From an uncultured Bacteroidales bacterium (GTDB lineage: Bacteria > Bacteroidota > Bacteroidia > Bacteroidales > UBA932): a stretch of 5,748 nucleotides of DNA. Of the stretch, positions 1-5,748 are shown piece after piece. The notes under the pieces are model-generated. The model was given only the letters and a program-made list of their open reading frames with translations. It made no database searches and was not told the DNA's origin. The stretch covers positions 1 to 5,748 of the forward strand of contig CAMHRD010000089.1 of the NCBI GenBank assembly GCA_946187365.1, written 5' to 3'. The position numbers were made by a program, and so were the translations under genes. Position 1 is the stretch's first letter. The number at the start of each line of letters is the position of its first letter.

Positions 1-1922
1 GTGCTGGTGTCATAGATCATATAGACGTTCTCCGCCCTCTGAAGGAGTCTGTAAAAGTTGTATGAGGAGATACTGTCCTTATCCTCGTATGTTGGGAGGT
101 TGAACGCCTTTCGTAAGAAGTAAGGGATTGCACTCGTGCGCTCCCCGCTCGCCGGAAAGACACCGTCATTGAAGGAGAGGAAGATTATGTTCTTAAAGTC
201 CAAACACCTGGTTTCCAGCGGTCCCATAATCTGAACTCCCTGCAGCGGCTCTCCCCTGAATGCCACATTCTTCCCATTCAACCCGCTCCTAATAATCGAG
301 TAAACTGTTCTAGCCTGCCCGAAGGCCCCCGCCACCGTCTTGCCCCCATCCGCTGCGCCGCCATCCGCCGCCACGTCCTCAGAACTGACTGCAGATGAAG
401 ATATTGCATCCAGCACCTCGTGCAGACCGTTCACAAAGCACCTCTCCCTGCTGGTCAGATACTTAGATACGTACTCCAAGATCCTTCTTAAGTAGTTAAC
501 TATCTCTAACGTAAGATTGTTGCCCCCCGCACTGTCAGCACTAGGGAACATCCCATCAGACGGCACCAGCAACTGCAGCAGTTTAGCTATGCGCTCGCCT
601 TTGGTATCCAATGGGTTTTGGCCCTGCAACAAGCCGGCATTCACATAAATCATGTTGGACTTAAGAATCTTGTCAGAAGCCCGCTTTGAATCCTTCTCGT
701 CTACACTCAGAACGTACGGATGTGAGAGGATCTCACGCAAAACTGTTCCGCTCAGAAGAATCTCCCCTTCCTTGCTTCTCCTTGCGCGCAAATGCAAGGC
801 CGCCAACGAGTTAAAGAGTGATGCAACCGCAGTAGCCTTAACCGGGTAACCCATTGTTATGTTGAGGTTCTTCTCATCTATCATACTCAAAAGCGGCAGC
901 AACAGTGTCTCATCAGAGACCACAATAGCCGTATCCAAAGGCTCCCACCCCGGCTGCTCCTTTATCTCCTGCAGCAATCTGGAGGCTATCATTGTCTGTT
1001 CAACCTCCCCCGCTGCCGGTATCACCTGATACGAGCAACTACCTTCCGTGTACGGCAACACCTCTCCAAGGAAATCAGACACGCAGCCCGATATCAGCAT
1101 TGAAGACTTATTCTCTTCCGCCTTAATCATCTCTGAATAGTAATCCCAATAGAACAACGCCCGGCCCTCTCCCTTCAAATACTTCATCACCTCTTTCTCA
1201 CACTCCGTAGGCGCAGAGAAGCCAATAAAGGCAACCGTTTTAAGTTCCGCCAACTTGTCTGCGCAGGCCTCCAAATCCTCTGCCACTACCCTCATCCGCA
1301 GCCCGTTATACGCTTTGCCGTCTGCAATCAACGCACTCCGGAAGTCCTTATACACATCAAGCAACGAATCCCAGATATCAAAGTAACGCCTCTTAATCTC
1401 CTGCTTGTCAGATATATCCTTGCTCAGCACAGAGAGCCTCTTTGCCGCCTCCATCTGCTTATCCGTCATCCACTCAAAGCCCGTGGAAAGATGCTCTAAA
1501 TCCTTAACGTTGGTAAAGAGCTGCTCAGCCTCTACCAGATACTGGTCAATATCGTTAAAATCAGAAAGAAGAATCTTACCCCAGTAGAAGAACTCATCCA
1601 AAGGCTCATTATAGAGTTTCTCTTCCGCAACTCCGGCCGCCCTCTGCCTCAAACGCTGCACCTTTGTATAAGACTTCCAAAGGCGGAACAGCAGCGTAAG
1701 TTCATCTAAAACCACAAGATTACTGAGCCTCTCAAAGAGCTCATCCACAGTGAGAATCACCGGTGCCTTAATAGGCCGGCCTGCCAACTCTCCAAGATAT
1801 TTTCTGAAGAAGACAGAACTTCTTCTGTTAGGGAACACAAAGCAGTAGCGGGAAAGATTCTCTTCCAAAGGCTCCTTTCCCACAAACACCTCTGCAACCT
1901 GTTCTAAAAACTTACTTTTCAT
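1..1922 (-). CDS. AddB-like protein of the Bacteroidota PD-(D/E)XK nuclease family (3' end beyond window)
   Basis: The frame is open for 640 codons from ATG at 1922 to the left edge, with no stop. I identified it by reading the minus strand directly. The N-terminus has FVFPNRRSSVFFRKYL (residues 28-43), the usual opening of AddB-like proteins of this phylum. The C-terminal part of the visible region has MGPLETR (566-572), FNDGVFP (584-590), SAIPYFLRKAFNLP (597-610) and FYRLLQRAENVYMIYDT (623-639), which correspond to late motifs of a UvrD/RecB-like helicase fold. Family members are roughly 900-1000 residues long and end in a RecB-type nuclease domain, which would lie past position 1. No Walker A motif (GxxxxGKT/S) is seen near the N-terminus, so the helicase fold is probably inactive, as known for one subunit of some RecBCD/AddAB-like complexes. 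By family, it would work with a UvrD-like AddA partner in processing double-strand DNA ends for recombination; no partner is visible here. The start overlaps the antiporter stop by 4 nt. Family assignment is firm; exact biochemical role is inferred. Confidence 0.88.
   Translation of the reverse strand, partial: MKSKFLEQVAEVFVGKEPLEENLSRYCFVFPNRRSSVFFRKYLGELAGRPIKAPVILTVDELFERLSNLVVLDELTLLFRLWKSYTKVQRLRQRAAGVAEEKLYNEPLDEFFYWGKILLSDFNDIDQYLVEAEQLFTNVKDLEHLSTGFEWMTDKQMEAAKRLSVLSKDISDKQEIKRRYFDIWDSLLDVYKDFRSALIADGKAYNGLRMRVVAEDLEACADKLAELKTVAFIGFSAPTECEKEVMKYLKGEGRALFYWDYYSEMIKAEENKSSMLISGCVSDFLGEVLPYTEGSCSYQVIPAAGEVEQTMIASRLLQEIKEQPGWEPLDTAIVVSDETLLLPLLSMIDEKNLNITMGYPVKATAVASLFNSLAALHLRARRSKEGEILLSGTVLREILSHPYVLSVDEKDSKRASDKILKSNMIYVNAGLLQGQNPLDTKGERIAKLLQLLVPSDGMFPSADSAGGNNLTLEIVNYLRRILEYVSKYLTSRERCFVNGLHEVLDAISSSAVSSEDVAADGGAADGGKTVAGAFGQARTVYSIIRSGLNGKNVAFRGEPLQGVQIMGPLETRCLDFKNIIFLSFNDGVFPASGERTSAIPYFLRKAFNLPTYEDKDSISSYNFYRLLQRAENVYMIYDTS
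342..371 (-). repeat. two-copy 15-bp in-frame tandem repeat in the AddB-like gene
   Basis: Positions 342-356 and 357-371 match at 13 of 15 bases. On the coding strand each unit encodes Ala-Ala-Asp-Gly-Gly, giving residues 518-522 and 523-527. The repeat sits in a low-complexity stretch rich in Ser, Ala, Asp and Gly (about residues 508-536), locally more GC-rich than its surroundings, just before the conserved MGPLETR block. It looks like a flexible surface loop expanded by replication slippage rather than a functional motif. Confidence 0.8.
1919..1922 (-). other. ATGA stop/start overlap coupling antiporter and AddB-like genes
   Basis: The coding-strand bases ATGA contain the TGA stop of the antiporter (1921-1919) and the ATG of the AddB-like gene (1922-1920). 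Such 4-nt overlaps normally mean that ribosomes finishing the first gene restart on the second. There is no Shine-Dalgarno sequence just upstream, which is usual in Bacteroidota. The overlap supports the chosen start of the AddB-like gene, since its conserved N-terminal motif begins only about 27 residues later. Confidence 0.85.
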
Positions 1923-4189
1923 GGACGCAAAGATAGAGGCGCGTTCAAATTATTTACCTTTTTCAGGTTTCCAACAACCCAAATGGTATCACCTTTCTCC
2001 ATAATGACGGAAGAGGTAGGACGTAAAAAGTCCTCAGACTCTTCCTTTTCCACTCCTACAAGCAGCACCCCGAACTCATGGCGGAACTTGGTTATGTTGG
2101 CATCATGCCCAATAACCTTGGAACCCTCCTCAAGGGTAATCTGGAAGAGCTGCATCTCAATCTTCTCCTCCGGAGCCATAGGGGTATCTTCATTAACGTT
2201 GTGAGAGAGGTCTATGAAGCTTTTAAGTTGCTGGTCCGATCCCAAAATCAGCAGTGAATCTGAAGGATACATCACCTGCTCTTTTGACGGGAGGTTAATC
2301 ACCTTGTTGCCTCTAATCAGCTGTATCACAAGGGCTCCGGTATCCTTCTTCCTATGGACGGTAGCAATGTTTCTGCCGGCCAGATAGGAGTTCTGCCCAA
2401 CGGTACACTTCTCCATGTGAATCTCGTTGGCCTTGTCTCTAGGAATGACAAAACGTCTGCCCCCCTCGCTGTCCAGGTTGGTGAAGAAGTTGGTCTCAAT
2501 CTTTGAGTAATAGCCCTTTACCAGTTTTGAAATAGTGACGAACACAATGATCACGGCGGTAATGAGCATTATAACACCCACACTGTGAGTGATATACAAG
2601 GAGGCCACAGATGAAACCGCCATCACGGCAATGATATACTTGAGCGCCACCATAAAGAGCAGAGGCCCCCTTGCATACTTACGGTCCGCCCAAATCTGGT
2701 CGTAGATTCCCTCCTTGTCCTTCACCTTCAAAAGCGCCCAAATGAATGGAGAAATTATCGCGATAGTAAGGGCAAAAAGAATCAGCCTAACCCAAAAGGC
2801 GCCAGAAGCAGGAGGGTAGATTCTGGTGATGAGAGAGGAGATGAAAGGGTTCACTACCTTACTGAAAACCAGGATCAAAGCAGCCATCCAGGTAGTGAGT
2901 ATGAAGACTCTGGTGGTGTAACTTCTGAGCAGTTTTTTCCAGCGGTTCTCCTGGTTGAGCGTCTGTTTTCCGGTGCCCAAACGGTCTATCACATTTCTCC
3001 AGCCTCCGGAGGAGTGACGGTATATGAAACTGTATATTTTATCTCCCGATTTAGCCCAGTACGGAGTAATGAACGTTGTCAGTATGGAGACCGTAACTAT
3101 CACAGGGTAAAGGTAATCCGGCGTAGCTTTCAGCTCCTTGCCTAGGGATGCAATGATGTAGGAGAACTCACCTATCTGACACATACACAATCCGGCAGGG
3201 AGTGCAATCTTCAGAGTCTGACCGCTGAAGAGCAATCCGCTTGTTGCAGCCAGAGGCTTAATCAGAATCACAGCCAGCGTAATAACCAGTATGTGAGGCC
3301 AGTAGTGCAGCAGAACAGAAGGATCCACCAACATACCAACGGATACAAAGAAGATGGCACCAAAGAAATCCTTTATTGGTTTTGTGATGGCTAATATCTT
3401 GTCTCTCTGCGGAGTACCGGAGAGAATGGAACCCATAACGAATGCGCCCAACGCCTCTGAGATGTTGGCATTCAGCGTAATAACCACCATCAAAAGGCAG
3501 AGCCCCAAAGATGTGATAAGAATGGTCTCATCACTCATCAGCTTACGGAGCTTGCGGTAAATGGTTGGCACAAAGTAGATTCCACCGGTAAACCACAACA
3601 AAAGAAATACCGTAATGGAGAAGATTTTATTGGCCAGCTCCATTCCGTTAAAGGTCTTACTGATGACAAAAGTTGGAAGCATCACCAACAGCAGAATGGC
3701 CACAAGGTCCTCGCAAATCAAGGCACCGTAAACCAGCTGAGAAGAGCGCCGCCCTCCCATTCCCAAATCGTCAAATGTCTTGATAATGATAGATGTAGAA
3801 GATATGGAAATCATTGCTCCAACAAAGAGAGCCGTAACGGTTGTCCACCCAAAAATCTTGGCTATCAAAAAGCCCATGCAGAACATCACCACCGCCTCAG
3901 AGAAGACGGTAATTGCACCCGGGCCTCCCACCTTCTTTAACTTCTTGAAACTGAACTCCAGTCCCAGTCCAAAGAGAAGGAAGATAACGCCTATCTTTCC
4001 CCAGAACTCCACGCTCTCCACCTCAGTAGCCGTAGGGATGAAGGAGATATATGGACCGGTGAGCACTCCGGCAATAATGTAACCCAATACCAAAGGCTGC
4101 TTAAGCGCTTTGAATATGATAGTTACAATGCCTGCTACAATAAGTATCAGCGCCAGATCCAAAAGCAGGGGATTAATAGCTTCCGTCAT
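1919..4189 (-). CDS. CPA2-type cation:proton antiporter with extra membrane block and two RCK_C domains
   Basis: This is a 756-residue inner-membrane protein that probably exchanges Na+ or K+ for H+. Residues about 5-380 form the Na+/H+ exchanger domain with roughly 12-13 hydrophobic segments. Visible family motifs are FLLFGLGLEFS (70-80), ISSTSIIIK (129-137), an acidic Glu160-Asp161 pair in GALICEDLVAI at the ion-binding helix, FFGAIFFVSVGMLVDP (275-290) and IGEFSYI (339-345). After a basic linker (about 380-425) comes a second hydrophobic block of about four helices (427-446, 465-487, 508-530, 533-556). The cytosolic tail has two domains resembling TrkA_C/RCK_C (about 588-660 and 677-745), each with the typical hydrophobic pattern ending in GD- or SD-containing turns (YPSDSLLILG, EKGDTIWVVG). 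No NAD-binding RCK_N domain with GxGxxG is seen, unlike KefB/KefC. RCK_C domains commonly bind small ligands, so gating by a ligand is plausible. The ATG at 4189 lies 3 nt after the gpsA stop, and hydrophobic segment 1 follows directly, which supports this start. The transported ion cannot be told from the sequence. Confidence 0.9.
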   Translation of the reverse strand: MTEAINPLLLDLALILIVAGIVTIIFKALKQPLVLGYIIAGVLTGPYISFIPTATEVESVEFWGKIGVIFLLFGLGLEFSFKKLKKVGGPGAITVFSEAVVMFCMGFLIAKIFGWTTVTALFVGAMISISSTSIIIKTFDDLGMGGRRSSQLVYGALICEDLVAILLLVMLPTFVISKTFNGMELANKIFSITVFLLLWFTGGIYFVPTIYRKLRKLMSDETILITSLGLCLLMVVITLNANISEALGAFVMGSILSGTPQRDKILAITKPIKDFFGAIFFVSVGMLVDPSVLLHYWPHILVITLAVILIKPLAATSGLLFSGQTLKIALPAGLCMCQIGEFSYIIASLGKELKATPDYLYPVIVTVSILTTFITPYWAKSGDKIYSFIYRHSSGGWRNVIDRLGTGKQTLNQENRWKKLLRSYTTRVFILTTWMAALILVFSKVVNPFISSLITRIYPPASGAFWVRLILFALTIAIISPFIWALLKVKDKEGIYDQIWADRKYARGPLLFMVALKYIIAVMAVSSVASLYITHSVGVIMLITAVIIVFVTISKLVKGYYSKIETNFFTNLDSEGGRRFVIPRDKANEIHMEKCTVGQNSYLAGRNIATVHRKKDTGALVIQLIRGNKVINLPSKEQVMYPSDSLLILGSDQQLKSFIDLSHNVNEDTPMAPEEKIEMQLFQITLEEGSKVIGHDANITKFRHEFGVLLVGVEKEESEDFLRPTSSVIMEKGDTIWVVGNLKKVNNLNAPLSLRP

Positions 4190-4192
4190 AAA

Positions 4193-5200
4193 CTAGTAGA
4201 GTTTCTCCGCCAAACGGTTAATCACGTATGCAGGATACTTCATCTCATGGATAATCTCAAATACCGCCTCGGCAATGGGCATTTCAACATTGTACTTCTT
4301 GTTTATCTCGTTAATTGCCTTAGAGGCGTAGTAACCTTCCGCCACCATATTCATCTCAACTTGAGCATTTTGCACGGAGTAACCTTTACCAATCATACTA
4401 CCGAACGTGCGGTTGCGGCTAAACTGAGAGTAACCTGTTACCAGCAAGTCTCCAAGGTACGGAGAGGTTAGCACGTTGCGGTTAGAATCAGGATGTGAGG
4501 CATTTAAGAAGTCCACCATCTCCTTGAATGAACTGGTCATAAGCACGCTGGTGAAGTTGTCTCCGTATCCCAAACCGTGGCAGATACCAACAGCAATGGC
4601 ATATATATTCTTCAGAGCAGCAGCATATTCCACGCCGTAAATGTCTGTTCCCGGCGTAGTATTTATGTAGTCACACTTAAAGAAATCACAGAGTTTCTTT
4701 GCGGAATCAAGGTGCTTGCTGGTAAAAGTCAGATATGAAAGTCTCTCCATACCAACCTCTTCCGCATGGCAAGGGCCGCTCACCACACCAATCCTGTCGT
4801 AAGGAATATTATGTTCATCATGAAAATACTCCGCGATGGTTTTTTGCCCTACAAACCCCTTTATTGCAGAGACAATGAACTTGTTATCAAGCGGAACCGT
4901 GAGCTTTTGCATCACCCCCTCAAAGTAGGCGGAAGGGATGCAGAAGATGAGAACGTCTCCCCAGGAGACAATCTCGTTTATATCCGTAGACATTAAAAGG
5001 CGCTCAGGCTCAAGGATTACGGAACTCAGATAGACCTTGTTACGGTGGTTCTTCATCACGCGGTCTATGTTCTTCTGGTCCCTGATGAACCAGGCTATCT
5101 TCTCCTGATGGTTCATAATGAGTTTAACCAAAGCGGTAGCCCAGCTTCCGCTTCCCACCATTGCAAACTTCAGGTTTCTTTTATCCAATATTGCATTCAT
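4193..5200 (-). CDS. gpsA: NAD(P)-dependent glycerol-3-phosphate dehydrogenase GpsA
   Basis: This cytosolic enzyme reduces dihydroxyacetone phosphate to sn-glycerol-3-phosphate, the backbone precursor of phospholipids. The 335 residues match the usual family length. The Rossmann dinucleotide-binding loop is GSGSWATAL (16-24). Further conserved blocks are FCIPS (86-90), SAIKGF (111-116), GPCHAEEV (142-149), VEYAAALKN (190-198, with the catalytic-type Lys197 and Asn198), LGDLLVTGYSQFSRNR (249-264, substrate-binding region) and VAEGYYAS (286-293). The wording GPCHAEEVGMERLSYLTF and SPYLGDLL is that of the Bacteroidota branch; the Cys-His in place of the common Ser-Phe of GPSFA is a lineage trait, not a defect. 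The ATG at 5200 lies 6 nt after the rnhA stop, and no other start lies between it and the nucleotide-binding loop. No Shine-Dalgarno sequence is evident. The gene looks intact. Confidence 0.96.
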   Translation of the reverse strand: MNAILDKRNLKFAMVGSGSWATALVKLIMNHQEKIAWFIRDQKNIDRVMKNHRNKVYLSSVILEPERLLMSTDINEIVSWGDVLIFCIPSAYFEGVMQKLTVPLDNKFIVSAIKGFVGQKTIAEYFHDEHNIPYDRIGVVSGPCHAEEVGMERLSYLTFTSKHLDSAKKLCDFFKCDYINTTPGTDIYGVEYAAALKNIYAIAVGICHGLGYGDNFTSVLMTSSFKEMVDFLNASHPDSNRNVLTSPYLGDLLVTGYSQFSRNRTFGSMIGKGYSVQNAQVEMNMVAEGYYASKAINEINKKYNVEMPIAEAVFEIIHEMKYPAYVINRLAEKLY

Positions 5201-5206
5201 ACTCTG

Positions 5207-5620
5207 TTAATTGTCTTTTTTTGTAAACTGAGACGCCGCCTCAAACGCTAACCTATCGCACCGCTCGTTCTCAGGGTACCCGGCGTGCCCCTTCAACCAG
5301 TGGAAGTTGAGTGTCAGCCCTTTAGAGGCCTCAATGAACTCCATCCAAAGGTCCGGGTTCTTCTTCTTTTTAAACCCGCAGGCCACCCACTTATCCAACC
5401 ATCCCTCTTCAATTGCCTTAACCACGTATGAGGAGTCAGACCAGATATGGACCGTGGCATCCTTCCACAGCTCCATACGGTTGTTCGTCGTTAACGCCTC
5501 CCCGCCGCTCATCTCCTTCCTTAACTCCCCGCATATCAGCACAACACCCCAACCACCCGGTCCCGGGTTCCCTCTGGACGAGCCGTCCGTGTAGAGATAG
5601 ATTGGAGGTCTTTGCTTCAT
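5207..5620 (-). CDS. rnhA: ribonuclease HI with about 10 residues of helix A missing
   Basis: RNase HI cuts the RNA strand of RNA-DNA hybrids (R-loops, primers) in the cytosol, using two metal ions. The 137-residue product has the expected motifs in order: YTDGSSRGNPGPGGWG (10-25, catalytic Asp12), TTNNRMEL (44-51, Glu50), SDSSYVVKAI (61-70, Asp62), KNPDLW (87-92), WLKGHAG (108-114, His112) and NERCDRLA (118-125, Asp122). These fit E. coli Asp10, Glu48, Asp70, His124 and Asp134. The spacing from Glu50 to Asp62 is 12 residues, however, against 22 in E. coli. The text passes straight from NNRMEL to WKDATVHIWSDSSYV, so most of the helix that carries Glu48 in the family (the usual MAAIVALEAL-like stretch) is absent. 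The basic protrusion is also short, but that is common in this phylum. The ATG at 5620 follows the upstream stop by one base. The family call is very sure; whether the protein folds and works is open. Confidence 0.9.
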   Translation of the reverse strand: MKQRPPIYLYTDGSSRGNPGPGGWGVVLICGELRKEMSGGEALTTNNRMELWKDATVHIWSDSSYVVKAIEEGWLDKWVACGFKKKKNPDLWMEFIEASKGLTLNFHWLKGHAGYPENERCDRLAFEAASQFTKKDN

Positions 5621-5621
5621 A

Positions 5622-5748
5622 TTACACTTCTCTGTGGTTCTCCTCCTGGCCCGGAATCTGAGCAGTCAGCGGGTTGGAGTGAATCTCCGCATATCTTTCT
5701 CTGTTTCGGTAAATATCTATAGCCAAATAAATTGCAGATAGCATAGAA
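5622..5748 (-). CDS. C-terminal tail of an unidentified upstream protein (5' end beyond window)
   Basis: The frame is open from the right edge (first full codon at 5747) for 41 codons to TAA at 5624-5622, one base before the rnhA ATG. The translation starts with a hydrophobic stretch (SMLSAIYLAIDIY), followed by a charged segment (RNRERYAEIHS) and a polar tail ending in QEENHREV. This could be the last helix and cytosolic tail of a larger protein, but I do not recognise the family. The close stop/start spacing suggests it is a real gene in the same transcription unit. An internal ATG at 5744 means that a separate 40-codon ORF cannot be excluded, though the frame stays open upstream of it. Confidence 0.5.
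   Translation of the reverse strand, partial: SMLSAIYLAIDIYRNRERYAEIHSNPLTAQIPGQEENHREV

Noticed and set aside
652..849. Open frames on the plus strand opposite the AddB-like gene (here and at 1405-1587).
   Set aside because: They have no recognisable motif and lie antisense to a well-conserved coding frame.
1928..1935. TATCTTTG on the minus strand, matching the Bacteroidota -7 promoter consensus TAnnTTTG, just upstream of the AddB-like start.
   Set aside because: It lies inside the antiporter's last codons and only 5 bases before the ATG. No TTG-type -33 element occurs at the right distance: the nearest TTTG (1946-1949) leaves a spacer of only 10. The start would be nearly leaderless, so chance is more likely.
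3780..4082. Plus-strand open frame of 100 codons opposite the antiporter.
   Set aside because: It is antisense to the conserved exchanger domain, has no family motif, and its composition is explained by the complementary coding frame.
5216..5222. Run of seven A on the coding strand near the end of rnhA, as a possible programmed frameshift site.
   Set aside because: It is in the last few codons after all catalytic motifs. A -1 shift adds only about 11 codons before a stop and does not produce a fusion with gpsA.
5641..5647. AGGAGGA on the minus strand upstream of rnhA as a Shine-Dalgarno site.
   Set aside because: It is 20 bases from the ATG, too far for normal use, and lies in codons of the upstream gene. 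Bacteroidota rarely use strong Shine-Dalgarno sites.
5307..5661. Two overlapping plus-strand open frames opposite rnhA, Pro/Ser-rich.
   Set aside because: They mirror the Gly/Arg-rich codons of rnhA on the other strand, and two overlapping frames in the same place cannot both be supported.

Overview
All recognisable genes in this window lie on the minus strand and form one tightly packed, co-directional run, read from the right edge to the left: C-terminal tail of an unidentified protein, RNase HI (rnhA), glycerol-3-phosphate dehydrogenase (gpsA), a large CPA2-type cation:proton antiporter, and an AddB-like protein that runs off the left edge. Junctions are +1, +6, +3 and -4 nt, so this is almost certainly a single operon. 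No internal promoter, terminator, RNA gene, mobile element or CRISPR array is visible. There is no gene-free stretch longer than a few bases.

The organism is most likely a member of Bacteroidota, probably Bacteroidales. The AddB-like protein has the wording typical of that phylum (MGPLETR, then a motif rich in Asn/Asp-Gly-Val-Phe-Pro, then Phe-Tyr-Arg-Leu-Leu-Gln-Arg-Ala). GpsA carries GPCHAEEV, SPYLGDLLVTG and VAEGYY, and the RNase HI has the short FKKKKNPDLW segment. Clear Shine-Dalgarno sequences are lacking, which also fits. The species cannot be named from this sequence.

Layout: 1-1922 AddB-like helicase/nuclease-family protein, N-terminal 640 residues, with the 3' end (including the expected PD-(D/E)XK nuclease domain) outside the window; 1919-4189 antiporter of 756 residues; 4193-5200 gpsA; 5207-5620 rnhA; 5622-5748 tail of an upstream gene. 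The products serve different housekeeping tasks (R-loop/RNA primer removal, phospholipid precursor synthesis, ion homeostasis, DNA end processing), and no single pathway joins them.

I do not see a convincing new defence or mobile system. The best anomaly is in rnhA. The reading frame is intact and all four acidic catalytic residues and the His are present, but about 10 residues that form most of helix A in RNase HI are missing between the catalytic Glu50 and Asp62. Other points are the antiporter's domain arrangement, the absence of a Walker A motif in the AddB-like protein, and a small in-frame tandem repeat in the latter.
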